Assembly: GCA_913020245.1 (NCBI GenBank)
Contig: CAJWAD010000009.1
Span: 1-57,518, forward strand
Direction: 5' to 3'
DNA from: an uncultured Oleiphilus sp.
GTDB taxonomy: Bacteria > Pseudomonadota > Gammaproteobacteria > Pseudomonadales > Oleiphilaceae
DNA length: 57,518 bases
Made by a program: the position numbers and the translations under genes. Below the pieces are notes generated by a model. The model was given only the letters and a program-made list of their open reading frames with translations, did not search any database and had not been told where the DNA came from. This document shows, one piece after another, positions 9,835 through 18,206 of this stretch; position 1 is the stretch's first letter, and every line of letters begins with the position of its first letter.

Positions 9835-10257
9835 ATGTCGCTAATCACAGATCCAAGTTTGATTTTTGTCATGCTTGCCCATGTATTTTTGATACTGAGC
9901 CTCTATATTGTCCTTGTGACACGCAAAGCAAAGGCAATTAAGGAAGGCCGTGTCGACTTGCAAAAAACCGCATTGGATGACAAACAATGGCCGAGCGAGG
10001 TCGTGCAGGTTAATAATAACATCAATAACAATTTTCAGACGCCAGTTCTGTTCTATGTGGTCTGTTTATCAGCTATGTTGTCGGGGCAATCCGGCGGATT
10101 AATGTATTGGTTTGCCGTTGCTTTTGTTAGCTTACGTTTTGGCCATACGATTGTTCACATTACTAGTAACTATATACCGTTGAGAATGCCCCTATTTGCT
10201 GGCAGTCTTCTGGCGCTACTAAGTATGGTGATTACCTTACTCGCGCGTTTGCTTTAA
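9835..10257 (+). CDS. MAPEG family membrane protein
   Basis: Integral membrane protein of 140 residues with about four hydrophobic segments (near 8-28, 65-85, 87-105 and 118-138). The polar stretch NNNINNNFQTPVLFYV and RFGHTIVHITSNYIPLR match the MAPEG family (microsomal glutathione transferase and eicosanoid enzymes). Bacterial members are mostly uncharacterised; glutathione-linked detoxification is the usual guess. It follows the racemase-like gene by 49 bases in the same direction and may be co-transcribed. The family call is good, the function unknown. Confidence 0.82.
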   Translation: MSLITDPSLIFVMLAHVFLILSLYIVLVTRKAKAIKEGRVDLQKTALDDKQWPSEVVQVNNNINNNFQTPVLFYVVCLSAMLSGQSGGLMYWFAVAFVSLRFGHTIVHITSNYIPLRMPLFAGSLLALLSMVITLLARLL

Positions 10258-10330
10258 GCTTAAGTCGTATGCCTCTGCAGACTTAATAAGAATAATTCTT
10301 GCGAATGTCATAAAGCCTTGCCACACTTTT

Positions 10331-10392
10331 AGCTTGTCGTATCTATTTCAGGCGATACAAAACTTTAATAAGCATAAGTATTAAGACAAGCT
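10331..10392 (+). promoter_or_regulatory. Long-range stem in the leader of the mannose-1-phosphate guanylyltransferase gene
   Basis: AGCTTGTC (10331-10338) pairs exactly with GACAAGCT (10385-10392). Directly inside it, GTATC (10339-10343) pairs with GATAC (10354-10358). The 3' arm ends two bases before the ATG at 10395 and covers the place where a Shine-Dalgarno should be; no good one is otherwise visible. This suggests control of translation initiation but is inference from pairing only. Confidence 0.35.
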
Positions 10393-10394
10393 TT

Positions 10395-11810
10395 ATGACA
10401 AAAATAGTTCCGGTAGTAATGGCGGGTGGCAGTGGCACCCGCTTGTGGCCGCTTTCGCGCAAGATGTTCCCCAAGCAGTTTCTCTCTCTTGTCAATTCGA
10501 CGACCATGTTTCAAGATACGTTGTCGCGACTTCAGGGTAATGAATTTTCAGTCGGTCTACCGATTATTGTATGTAACGATGAACATCGTTTTATTGTGGC
10601 CGAACAGTTACGTGAAACCTCCATAACTAGCCAAGCGATCATACTCGAGCCAGTGGGCCGCAATACGGCACCGGCCGTTGCTTTGGCTGCTTTGGATGCT
10701 ATTGAAAAAGGCGATGATCCATTGTTGTTAGTGCTTGCAGCAGATCATGTAATACGTGACGATGAAACGTTCCGTAAAGCCGTGGTCAAAGCTTCGACTG
10801 CAGCACAAGCGGGCAAGTTAGTGACGTTTGGTATTGTGCCACGAGGCCCCGAAACGGGTTACGGTTACATCAAAGCAAAAGCGAGCACAGAGCAGCTTGC
10901 ACCCGTTGAGACTTTTGTAGAAAAACCAGATTTAGAGACGGCCAAGGCTTACTTGGCATCAGGCGATTACTTTTGGAATAGCGGGATGTTCTTGTTTAAA
11001 GCATCAAGCTATCTTGCCGAATTAAAACGACACCAGCCAGCGATTTTAGGTGCTGTAGAAAAAGCCTATGCAGGCAAGCAGGCTGACTTAGATTTTACGC
11101 GCCTAGATGTTGAGGCATTTAAAGCCTGCCCAGATGATTCTATCGACTATGCCGTGATGGAAAAAACAGATAATGCCGCCATGATTGGTTTAGATGCCGG
11201 TTGGAGTGATGTTGGTTCTTGGTCCTCACTATGGGAAGAGAGTGAGCACGATGCGCAGGGCAACGTGTGTCGAGGAGATGTGTTTGTGCATGACGCGAGT
11301 AATAATCTGTTATTCAGTGATCATAAAATGATTGCAGCCCTGGGTGTGGAAGATCTTGTGGTTGTGGATACGCCTGATGCTGTGATGGTTAGCCGAAAAG
11401 ACAAAGTGCAAGAGGTAAAGCAGATTGTTAAGCAGTTGGAGAAGCAAGACCGTTCCGAGGCACATTTTCATCGTGAAGTAGCGCGACCTTGGGGGTGTTA
11501 CGACTCAATTGATATGGGAGAGCGCTTCCAAGTTAAGCGTATTACTGTGAAGCCCGGCGCTAAACTATCCTTGCAGATGCATCATCATCGCGCAGAGCAC
11601 TGGATTGTTGTTTCAGGAACGGCATTGGTGACGATTGGTGATAAAGAGCGCATGCTCTCAGAAAACGAATCGACGTACATCCCGATTGGTATGACGCATC
11701 GTTTGGAGAACCCCGGGGTACTCCCGTTAGAGATGATCGAAGTACAAAGCGGTAGTTATTTGGGTGAGGACGATATTGTGCGTTTTGATGACACCTATGG
11801 GCGCAGTTAG
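10395..11810 (+). CDS. Mannose-1-phosphate guanylyltransferase / mannose-6-phosphate isomerase
   Basis: Bifunctional type II PMI/GMP enzyme of 471 residues (AlgA/ManC/WbpW/CpsB family) that makes GDP-mannose for exopolysaccharide or O-antigen. The N-terminal nucleotidyltransferase has [20 protein letters not shown], the loop FVEKPD and NSGMFLF. The C-terminal cupin isomerase domain (about 350-471) has [19 protein letters not shown], with metal-binding histidines, and later [14 protein letters not shown]. It stands alone here, with no polysaccharide cluster beside it, so whether it serves alginate-like polymer, LPS or general GDP-mannose supply is open. The start has a poor ribosome-binding site and lies at the foot of a predicted stem. 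Confidence 0.94.
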   Translation: MTKIVPVVMAGGSGTRLWPLSRKMFPKQFLSLVNSTTMFQDTLSRLQGNEFSVGLPIIVCNDEHRFIVAEQLRETSITSQAIILEPVGRNTAPAVALAALDAIEKGDDPLLLVLAADHVIRDDETFRKAVVKASTAAQAGKLVTFGIVPRGPETGYGYIKAKASTEQLAPVETFVEKPDLETAKAYLASGDYFWNSGMFLFKASSYLAELKRHQPAILGAVEKAYAGKQADLDFTRLDVEAFKACPDDSIDYAVMEKTDNAAMIGLDAGWSDVGSWSSLWEESEHDAQGNVCRGDVFVHDASNNLLFSDHKMIAALGVEDLVVVDTPDAVMVSRKDKVQEVKQIVKQLEKQDRSEAHFHREVARPWGCYDSIDMGERFQVKRITVKPGAKLSLQMHHHRAEHWIVVSGTALVTIGDKERMLSENESTYIPIGMTHRLENPGVLPLEMIEVQSGSYLGEDDIVRFDDTYGRS

Positions 11811-11911
11811 GGTACGGTCATCGAGAAAGTCACCACAGTGATACCTTATGCTATTTTTTCTGTTATCATGCCGCCGTTAGTTGATTTAGTTAGTACATTT
11901 CATTAGTAATC

Positions 11912-11951
11912 GGTTCTCACCTAAAGCCCATAGAGACAGGGCGTGAGGACC
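11912..11951 (+). promoter_or_regulatory. Structured 5' leader hairpin of the cold-shock-domain membrane protein
   Basis: GGTTCTCAC (11912-11920) pairs with GTGAGGACC (11943-11951) with one G-U pair. Inside it, GCCC (11926-11929) pairs with GGGC (11939-11942) after an asymmetric 5-base bulge. There is no U-tract downstream. It lies 30 bases before the ATG at 11982 in a 171-base leader region. Long structured leaders are known for cold-shock genes; a role here is inference. Confidence 0.4.
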
Positions 11952-11981
11952 CGTAAATAACAAAATATAAAGAGATATTTC

Positions 11982-12437
11982 ATGAGTAAGAAAATTTTAA
12001 TTAGTGCCATCGTTGCGCTTCCTCTTCCGTATGTTTTACTTGCCATAGTGGCGGCAGTAGCAGGATTACCAGGAGGATTAGATACAAGCGCGTTTTTGAG
12101 TGCGGAATCGGGTACCATTTTTTACGTAGTAGCGGTCATTTTATTCTTGGTGGCGGGTATTATTCCTTCATTATTTGAAGGCAGCGATGCGTCTTTTGAT
12201 GGTGAAGAAGAGGATGATAACGGTCCATTAGGTGACGATTTAGGGACTGTAAAGTGGTTTAACGTCAATAAAGGTTTTGGTTTTATCACGACCGAATCTG
12301 GCGAGGATATCTTTGTACACTTTCGTTCTATCCAAGGTAAAGGGCGCAGAAGCTTACGCCAAGGTCAAAGTGTACGCTTTGATATTTCCAAAGGCGATAA
12401 AGGCCTTCAAGCGGATAACGTGTCGGTTGTTCGATAG
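11982..12437 (+). CDS. Membrane protein with C-terminal cold-shock domain
   Basis: A 151-residue protein with two predicted transmembrane helices (about 5-29 and 44-65), an acidic linker (66-86, rich in Asp and Glu) and a full cold-shock OB-fold domain (88-150). The RNA-binding motifs RNP1 (KGFGFI) and RNP2 (DIFVHF) are intact, as is GTVKWFN at the domain start. Typical Csp proteins are about 70 free cytosolic residues, so here the nucleic-acid-binding domain appears tethered to the inner membrane; with two helices the tail and N-terminus should both be cytoplasmic. The leader contains a stable hairpin. Two hairpins, the second a good terminator, follow the stop. Cold induction and RNA targets are not shown. 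Confidence 0.88.
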   Translation: MSKKILISAIVALPLPYVLLAIVAAVAGLPGGLDTSAFLSAESGTIFYVVAVILFLVAGIIPSLFEGSDASFDGEEEDDNGPLGDDLGTVKWFNVNKGFGFITTESGEDIFVHFRSIQGKGRRSLRQGQSVRFDISKGDKGLQADNVSVVR

Positions 12438-12444
12438 CGCTGCA

Positions 12445-12466
12445 CTCGGTGTCTGTTGACACTGAG
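12445..12466 (+). other. Hairpin just after the cold-shock-domain gene
   Basis: CTCGGTGTC (12445-12453), loop TGTT and GACACTGAG (12458-12466) form a 9-bp stem with one G-U pair. It is followed by CCCCCTCT rather than Ts. It starts 8 bases after the stop and directly precedes the stronger terminator. Confidence 0.45.
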
Positions 12467-12474
12467 CCCCCTCT

Positions 12475-12512
12475 AGCTTGCCTATGGTTCGTTGTTAGGC
12501 AAGCTTGCTTTT
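12475..12512 (+). terminator. Rho-independent terminator of the cold-shock-domain gene
   Basis: Perfect 10-bp inverted repeat AGCTTGCCTA (12475-12484) / TAGGCAAGCT (12496-12505), followed by TGCTTTT. It ends the + strand transcript ahead of the convergent rlmA group. Confidence 0.75.
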
Positions 12513-12706
12513 AATGTTACGATCCAAGAGCTCAGTATAAACTTGCCAAGTTGATGAGAGCGTTCAAATTTGATTCGCTGCTCTTACTTTTCCGCTTGCG
12601 TTTGCCTTCATCTTCGATGAAGTAGTGGCTCTCTCACAATTAACGTCAAACTAAACCTTCAAACCCAAAGGCGCTTTACCTATTCACCCCCCCGCTATGA
12701 CAATGG

Positions 12707-13108
12707 CTAACGCCATGGCACGAGTTTTTTTTCATCCTTTGTTAAGACCCACCATTTTTCTGCACCCTCTACTTCGCTTTCTGTCCAGGTTGTGCTTGAG
12801 CAGCGAATTTCGTGATCCAAGCATTTAAAAAATGCCTCTGCACAGGCGAGATCATTTTCCCAGCCGGTATGCGCGCTACGAAACCATACACTGCAGTAGA
12901 GTTTGCCGGCAGCGTGCGGATTAATAAATACCTCAATACGATTAGCTTCTGTTTCAACGAAAACAGTGCAGGCACGTCCCGCATCAAAATTAGTTTGCGT
13001 TAGTTTTTCAAGTTCCGTGTGGTTAAACAATTGGCGCAAGCACTCTGCCAGCTTTGTTGCTTCAATATGCTTGATATAGATTTCAATGTCTGGTTGCATC
13101 GTCTTCAC
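12707..13108 (-). CDS. Conserved hypothetical protein, rlmA operon
   Basis: A 133-residue soluble protein with no signal peptide or membrane segment; I do not recognise its family. It is tryptophan-rich near the end (WFRSAHTGW, TTWTESEVEGAEKWW) and mixes alpha and beta segments, looking like a small folded domain. Its GTG start overlaps the stop of the upstream small membrane protein (GTGA, 13105-13108), so translation is coupled; an in-frame ATG at 13099 is an alternative start. The coupling suggests a shared role with the membrane protein, but nothing in the sequence says what it is. Confidence 0.75.
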   Translation of the reverse strand: MKTMQPDIEIYIKHIEATKLAECLRQLFNHTELEKLTQTNFDAGRACTVFVETEANRIEVFINPHAAGKLYCSVWFRSAHTGWENDLACAEAFFKCLDHEIRCSSTTWTESEVEGAEKWWVLTKDEKKLVPWR

Positions 13109-13356
13109 ATTCGTTCATTTTTAAAAAATTTGCGCAGGCGTTGCCAAATCATACTGAGGTAAGCGAGCGCACAAATAACACCCGCTATGGTACCAATTAT
13201 GATAGCGACCAGCCCAAGCAACTCTTGTTCTTGAGATGGCGCCATATAGAACTCAGCATAGGTGAGGGCGGATAAACTACAGAGCAGTGCAATGGCGCTT
13301 ATAAGGTACCAGCCAAATTGTCTCTTCAGGCGTTGATGGTGGTCTGCCGTATTCAT
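13105..13356 (-). CDS. Small two-helix membrane protein, rlmA operon
   Basis: An 83-residue protein with two clear hydrophobic helices (about 16-35 and 46-70), a basic N-terminus (HHQRLKRQ) and a basic C-terminal tail (RLRKFFKNERM). By the positive-inside rule both ends should be cytoplasmic. The ATG is one base after the rlmA stop and its stop overlaps the next gene by 4 bases, so the three genes form one translation unit. The family is not recognised. Confidence 0.75.
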   Translation of the reverse strand: MNTADHHQRLKRQFGWYLISAIALLCSLSALTYAEFYMAPSQEQELLGLVAIIIGTIAGVICALAYLSMIWQRLRKFFKNERM

Positions 13357-13357
13357 T

Positions 13358-14248
13358 TTAATTTACTGTGTAGGGTGTGTTATTTCGCATCAATATATGC
13401 AGTGTCACATCATAACTGAGTGTTAAGCAAGCTCGCTCAATGAGGACGCGTTTATTTTGCTTTTTACTCCGCCATACATGGGGAGTCATAGAGATGAGAT
13501 TTTCGATGTCTACGCTGTTATCTAGGGTGAAATCTCCCTGCACTTGTTGGCGGTCAATTAAATCAAAATAGGCCGAGGTAATCGTAGTTTCAGACGCCGC
13601 GCGCTTGTCTTTTAGCTCAGTGTAAAGTGCTTCACGCAAAGCTTTCAAATGCTTATTACCGGTTTCTACAAATACAAAAATTCCATTAGGTTTTAGTACG
13701 CGTGCGACTTCATCAATACTCAGTCGACAAAACATAAACGTGCATAGATCTTGCGAGGCCTGGGCTAAAGGAAGCTTAAATGCATTACCTACTAACCATG
13801 TGGCCTGTTTGTATTGCCGGCTGGCTGCTTTGAGTGCAGGGGTTGAAATATCTAGCCCCGTGGTATGAATTGACTCGACATACTCGGCTAAAAAATGACT
13901 AATCGCATGTGTGTAATACCCTTCACCGCAAGCGACATCGCAATAGTTGAGTGTTCTTGAAGCGCCTAGACTTGTTGAACGTAAATGTGAAGCTAACCGT
14001 GTTTTCAAGGCACTTAAAATAGGTTCATAGTGACCTAGGTTTAAGAATGCAGTGCGGGCCTGAACCATCTCTAGGCTATCACCGGGTTGTTTACTTTTTT
14101 TATGTTGATTAAGTAATAAGTTGAAGTAGCCCTGTTTGGCGCGATCAAAGCGATGATTATTTTGGCAGGTCAGTGATCGCCGGTCATCAGTTAACCTTAG
14201 CGTTTCCTGACAAACCGGACAGCTCAGATACGGGCTAAGTACAAGCAT
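13358..14248 (-). CDS. rlmA: 23S rRNA (guanine-N1)-methyltransferase, RlmA type
   Basis: SAM-dependent methyltransferase of 296 residues; E. coli RlmA methylates G745 in hairpin 35 of 23S rRNA. The N-terminal zinc site is visible as CPVC (Cys10, Cys13) and CQNNH (Cys28, His32), followed by FDRAKQGYFNLL and the GD-SLEMVQAR region shared by the family. The Rossmann-like domain carries VACGEGYYTHA (SAM site) and FMFCRLS. The C-terminus was not resolved in detail. It is followed, with one base between, by two small genes. Some relatives methylate G748, so exact target specificity is by homology only. Confidence 0.9.
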   Translation of the reverse strand: MLVLSPYLSCPVCQETLRLTDDRRSLTCQNNHRFDRAKQGYFNLLLNQHKKSKQPGDSLEMVQARTAFLNLGHYEPILSALKTRLASHLRSTSLGASRTLNYCDVACGEGYYTHAISHFLAEYVESIHTTGLDISTPALKAASRQYKQATWLVGNAFKLPLAQASQDLCTFMFCRLSIDEVARVLKPNGIFVFVETGNKHLKALREALYTELKDKRAASETTITSAYFDLIDRQQVQGDFTLDNSVDIENLISMTPHVWRSKKQNKRVLIERACLTLSYDVTLHILMRNNTPYTVN

Positions 14249-14273
14249 GTGCTAAAGGTTTTGGCTTTGCATA

Positions 14274-14309
14274 GTGAAGCTGCTTGCTTTAGTTAGCAAG
14301 CAGCTTCAC
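14274..14309 (-). other. 15-bp perfect hairpin over the dapE stop codon
   Basis: The arms 14274-14288 and 14295-14309 are exact inverted complements around the loop AACTAA, which contains the dapE stop. The upstream arm encodes the last residues VKLLA. No U-tract follows, so a classical intrinsic terminator is unlikely; 3'-end protection or an attenuator before rlmA are alternatives. Confidence 0.7.
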
Positions 14310-15431
14310 CAGAATACCTTCGTAAATATCACTGAGGTCATTTAGATCCTGGATCGACACGTGCTCGTCTATCTGATGAATCGTCGCATTTAAAGGGCCG
14401 AGTTCAAGCACCTGTGCACCGGTGGGAGCAATAAACCGGCCATCTGACGTGCCGCCGCTAGTTGATAGATTTGTGTCGATACCCTTGGTCTTTTTAATGG
14501 CGGCAACCGCCGCATCGACTAAGGGCCCAGCTTCCGTTAAAAACGGCTGCCCGCTGAGATTCCACTCAATTTCATAGTGCAGATTATGTTTTTGCAGAAT
14601 CGCTTCCGTTTTATTCATAAGTTGTTCGGCGGTGACTTCCGTACAGAAGCGAAAATTAAAAAGTACTTCCCCCTGTCCGGGAATAACATTTGTTGCCCCC
14701 GTTCCACAGTTAAAATTCGTAATTTGGAAGGAGGTGGCGGGAAAAAATTCGTTGCCTTGATCCCATTCAATCGTTGTCAGCTCAGCCAGCGCAAGACTAG
14801 CCGTATGAATGGGGTTGTCGGCTAGGTGAGGGTACGCAACATGGCCTTGTTTGCCAAGAATGTTTAGTTTTGCGTTTAATGATCCTCGACGGCCGTTTTT
14901 AATTACGTCACCTAGCTGCTCTGTGCTCGAAGGCTCACCCACCAAACACCAATCTATTTTTTCGTTACGCGCCTCAAGTGCTTCAATCACTTTGACCGTA
15001 CCATGCTTTGCCGGACCTTCTTCATCGCTTGTTATCAGATAGGCAATCGAGCCGCTATGGTTCGGGTGCTCTTTAGTGAAACGCTCACATGCGGTGATAA
15101 ACGCAGCCAAACTACCTTTCATATCCGCGGCGCCGCGGCCGTGTAAAAAGCCGTCCGCAAGCTCAGCGGCAAAGGGCGGGTATCGCCATTGATCTTCGGG
15201 CCCAGTGGGAACGACGTCGGTGTGACCCGCAAAACAAATCAATGGGCCTTCGCTGCCTTTTCTTGCCCATAGGTTTGTGACGTCTTCAAACACCATTGTT
15301 TCACAGTTAAAGCCGAGAGGCGTTAAATGTGCTCGCATCATATCTTGGCATTCAGCGTCTTCAGGGGTGACCGAAGGTTGTTGAATCAGGGCTTGGGCAA
15401 GTTTAATGGTTGCCGTATTTTGTTGAGACAT
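14289..15431 (-). CDS. dapE: Succinyl-diaminopimelate desuccinylase
   Basis: Zinc M20 peptidase-family enzyme of 380 residues that removes succinate from N-succinyl-LL-diaminopimelate in lysine and peptidoglycan precursor synthesis. Visible metal and catalytic residues include His70 and Asp72 in FAGHTDVVP, Asp103 in GAADMKG and Glu137/Glu138 in SDEEGPA. GEPSS, NGRRGSL and GGTSDGRF follow, with the C-terminal histidine in NATIHQIDE. The ATG at 15431 fits family N-termini; the open frame extends to a TTG at 15449. It follows dapD after 128 bases, long enough for its own promoter. The 3' end lies inside a 15-bp hairpin. Confidence 0.96.
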   Translation of the reverse strand: MSQQNTATIKLAQALIQQPSVTPEDAECQDMMRAHLTPLGFNCETMVFEDVTNLWARKGSEGPLICFAGHTDVVPTGPEDQWRYPPFAAELADGFLHGRGAADMKGSLAAFITACERFTKEHPNHSGSIAYLITSDEEGPAKHGTVKVIEALEARNEKIDWCLVGEPSSTEQLGDVIKNGRRGSLNAKLNILGKQGHVAYPHLADNPIHTASLALAELTTIEWDQGNEFFPATSFQITNFNCGTGATNVIPGQGEVLFNFRFCTEVTAEQLMNKTEAILQKHNLHYEIEWNLSGQPFLTEAGPLVDAAVAAIKKTKGIDTNLSTSGGTSDGRFIAPTGAQVLELGPLNATIHQIDEHVSIQDLNDLSDIYEGILVKLLAN

Positions 15432-15559
15432 AACATTCCAAAATGACAAATAGAGTAGTAATCAAACCAAGGTAAAAATAAACCAAACACGAAGTGCCAC
15501 GTATGCAGCGAAACAATGGCCCCTCGTTAATGCAAATGCATGGTTAAGACTGATAGATC

Positions 15560-16576
15560 TTAGTTATTCGCATGCAAGGCTTCATTCAGTTCGATGGCTG
15601 ATTTATTTGTGAGGCATTCTACGCATCCATTTTCAGAATTGCGACGAAATAGAAGATCTGGCTGTCCAGCCAGGTCGCGCGCTTTCAGCTTTTCGACCTC
15701 AGCGCCGGTGTTATCTAGCATACGTATTTTAGTGCCTGCGGTGATATATAGACCCGACTCAACGATGCAGCGATCCCCAAGCGGGATACCGATACCGGCG
15801 TTGGCACCAATTAGACTGTTATCACCTACTTTGATAATGATATTGCCACCGCCCGAGAGAGTGCCCATCGTTGAGCAGCCGCCTCCAAGGTCAGAGCCTT
15901 TGCCAACCATGACGCCCGCAGAGATTCGACCTTCAATCATTGAAGTACCCTCAGTGCCAGCGTTAAAATTAACAAACCCTTCATGCATAATGGTCGTGCC
16001 TTCGCCAATGTAGGCGCCCAAACGCACGCGTGCGGTATCAGCAATACGAACCCCCGACGGCACAACGTAATCGGTCATTTGCGGAAATTTATCAACGGAT
16101 TTTACCTCGATTAATTTACCGCTTAAACGTGCTTCTAGCTGTCGTTTTGGTAATTCGCTTAGGTCAATTGCACCTTGATTTGTCCAAGCGACATTTGGCA
16201 GCAAGCCGAAAATGCCGTCTAGGTTGATACCGTGCGGCTTGACCAAACGATGCGACAGTAAATGCAGTTTTAAATAAACTTCAGGCGTTGAGCTGGCGGT
16301 AAGATCCTCTTCTATAATGACCAAAACAATGGGCGCTGATGAGCCTTTCAATTGTTTAGCGAGCTCGCTAATGTCAAGCAAATCACCTTCGACCAATGTT
16401 GTTAGCGCTTCGTCAGTCAGTTCTAACGTTTGGTTACCTGCGTCAAGAGATAAGGCAGCTTGAACCTGTTCAACCAGAGCACTCGAAGGTTGGTAGAGTG
16501 GCTGAGTAAACAGTGCTTCAAGCCATTCACCTTGATTATTTTTGCTGCCTACGCCGAGGCCGATTGCTACCGTCAT
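15560..16576 (-). CDS. dapD: 2,3,4,5-tetrahydropyridine-2,6-dicarboxylate N-succinyltransferase
   Basis: Makes N-succinyl-L-2-amino-6-oxopimelate, the first step of the succinylase branch of lysine synthesis. The protein is 338 residues, the longer DapD form found in Pseudomonas rather than the ~274-residue enteric form. The C-terminal half is a left-handed beta-helix with hexapeptide turns, for example RLGAYIGEGTTIMHEGFVNFN, MVGKGSDLGGGCS and GNIIIKVGDNSLIGANAGIG. The ATG at 16576 (MTVAIGLG) has AGG about 10 bases upstream; the open frame extends 28 residues further without family resemblance. It lies 40 bases behind yffB in the same operon. Confidence 0.95.
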   Translation of the reverse strand: MTVAIGLGVGSKNNQGEWLEALFTQPLYQPSSALVEQVQAALSLDAGNQTLELTDEALTTLVEGDLLDISELAKQLKGSSAPIVLVIIEEDLTASSTPEVYLKLHLLSHRLVKPHGINLDGIFGLLPNVAWTNQGAIDLSELPKRQLEARLSGKLIEVKSVDKFPQMTDYVVPSGVRIADTARVRLGAYIGEGTTIMHEGFVNFNAGTEGTSMIEGRISAGVMVGKGSDLGGGCSTMGTLSGGGNIIIKVGDNSLIGANAGIGIPLGDRCIVESGLYITAGTKIRMLDNTGAEVEKLKARDLAGQPDLLFRRNSENGCVECLTNKSAIELNEALHANN

Positions 16577-16616
16577 GTCTTTACCTGTCTTGACTACATT
16601 AATGAAATTATAAAAT

Positions 16617-16973
16617 TTAACGTGCGAAAATATTTTGATACAGCTCGGGCTTAAACCCAAGGTATATCTTGCCGCCTACTTCAAGCAGGGGACGTTTTAT
16701 GAGCGATGTGTTTTCGAGCATTAAACGCAAGGCTTGTTCATTATCAACATTTTGCTTGTCAGCGTCATCGAGTTTTCGCCAAGTCGTACCGCGCTTGTTA
16801 ATTAACGCATCCCATGCCGCTTGTTTTAACCAATCCTCAATTTTAGATCGTTCCGCGCCCACTTTTTTATAGTCATGAAAGGTATAGTTTATGCCTTGGT
16901 CACTAAGCCAAGCCATCGCTTTTTTCATGGTGTCGCAGGCTTTGATTCCGTAAATGTTGACATCGTTGCTCAT
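16617..16973 (-). CDS. yffB: ArsC/Spx-like thioredoxin-fold protein (YffB family)
   Basis: A 118-residue member of the ArsC/Spx/YffB family, a thioredoxin-like fold with one N-terminal cysteine. The motif is YGIKACDTMKKA with Cys13; RGTTWRKL and the cis-proline region SLIKRPLLEVGGK also match. YffB is thought to be a glutathione-dependent thiol reductase; it does not have the arsenate-binding set of true ArsC and no ars genes are near. It sits between dapC and dapD, an arrangement conserved in pseudomonads. The ATG at 16973 is preferred over a TTG one codon upstream. Confidence 0.9.
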   Translation of the reverse strand: MSNDVNIYGIKACDTMKKAMAWLSDQGINYTFHDYKKVGAERSKIEDWLKQAAWDALINKRGTTWRKLDDADKQNVDNEQALRLMLENTSLIKRPLLEVGGKIYLGFKPELYQNIFAR

Positions 16974-16987
16974 CAATTAAACTACCT

Positions 16988-18184
16988 TTATAAACCTTCT
17001 AAAAATTTACGAATGCGTTGCGCTGCTTCAATGCACTCTTCGAGCGGTGCGACCAAAGCCATGCGAACGCGTTGGCTTCCTGGGTTTAGACCATCAACCG
17101 TGCGAGATAAATATGAGCCAGGCACCACCGTGACGTTTTGCTCCTCGAATAAGCGCTTGCAAAAAACGACATCATCAATAGGTGTCTTCGGCCAAAGATA
17201 AAAGCTCGCGTCAGTTTGTGTCACGTTAATCACTGGTTTAAGTATCTCTAATACGGCTTTAAACTTCTCGCGATACGCCTCTCGGTTGGCTTTGACATGC
17301 GCTTCGTCTTGCCAAGCGGCGATGCTTGCGCGTTGATGATGAATCGGTAACGCACAGCCATGATAGGTTCTGTATTTTAAGTATTCGGTCATTAGTGCGG
17401 CGTCACCGGCAACGAAGCCGGAACGCATGCCTGGTAAGTTGGAGCGTTTTGACAGCGAGTGAAAAACGACGCAGCGTTTATAGTCGTCTCGACCAATCTC
17501 GGCACAAACCTGTAGTAGGCCGAGAGGCGGGTTTTGCTCGTCCGTATAGATTTCTGAGTAACACTCATCGGAGGCTAAAATGAAATCGTACTTGTCGGCT
17601 AGCTCTATAAGTTCGACTAGCGTTTCTTTTGACACCACGGCGCCTGTTGGGTTGCCTGGCGAGCATAGAAATAGGATTTGGCAACGTTCTAACGAATTGG
17701 CGTCGAGTTGTGTAAAGTCTGGCACAAATCCATTTTGTTCAAGCGCCGGTAATAGTAATAATTGTGCACCGGCCAGATAAGTGGCCCCCTCATAGATTTG
17801 ATAGAAAGGGTTAGGACTCACGACCAACGGGTCTTTGCTTGCATCGATAGCCGCTTGCGTGAAAGAAAAGATACCTTCACGTGTTCCGCTGCAGGGTATA
17901 ACCATCGTTTCTGGATCTAGACTGTTGGGCTTTAGCGAAAAACGTTGTGTTGCCCAAGCAGCGATAGTTTGACGAAGCTCTAACACCCCTTTTGTGCTCG
18001 GATAGATTTCTATCTGGTCAATTTCATCAACAAGCAGTTTTTTAATGGCGGCCGAAGCCGGATGCTTAGGTTCGCCAATGGACAGTTTGATTGGCCGCAG
18101 CTCAGGGTTTGGCGTCACCGTGCTGAGCAATGCATTGAGCTTTTCAAAAGGGTAGGGTTGCAGTTTTTCCAGATTAGGGTTCAT
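16988..18184 (-). CDS. dapC: N-succinyldiaminopimelate aminotransferase
   Basis: PLP-dependent class I aminotransferase of 398 residues, converting N-succinyl-2-amino-6-oxopimelate to N-succinyl-LL-diaminopimelate with glutamate. The Schiff-base lysine is Lys246 in FHSLSKRSNLPGMRSG. Asp206 and Tyr209 (SDECYSEI) contact the cofactor, SPGNPTG is present, and LSIGEPKHP is typical of DapC. Together with dapD and dapE it completes the succinylase route. It lies 22 bases after glnD and 14 before yffB. Enteric bacteria use ArgD/SerC instead, so a dedicated dapC supports a Pseudomonas-like lineage. Confidence 0.94.
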   Translation of the reverse strand: MNPNLEKLQPYPFEKLNALLSTVTPNPELRPIKLSIGEPKHPASAAIKKLLVDEIDQIEIYPSTKGVLELRQTIAAWATQRFSLKPNSLDPETMVIPCSGTREGIFSFTQAAIDASKDPLVVSPNPFYQIYEGATYLAGAQLLLLPALEQNGFVPDFTQLDANSLERCQILFLCSPGNPTGAVVSKETLVELIELADKYDFILASDECYSEIYTDEQNPPLGLLQVCAEIGRDDYKRCVVFHSLSKRSNLPGMRSGFVAGDAALMTEYLKYRTYHGCALPIHHQRASIAAWQDEAHVKANREAYREKFKAVLEILKPVINVTQTDASFYLWPKTPIDDVVFCKRLFEEQNVTVVPGSYLSRTVDGLNPGSQRVRMALVAPLEECIEAAQRIRKFLEGL

Positions 18185-18206
18185 GGTTTAGTCCTGAAAA
18201 CGCAAA

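Noticed and set aside
10289-10301. AAGAATAATTCTT palindrome as a Fur box before the GDP-mannose enzyme gene
   Set aside because: It matches the Fur 7-1-7 pattern only partly and nothing nearby suggests iron control.
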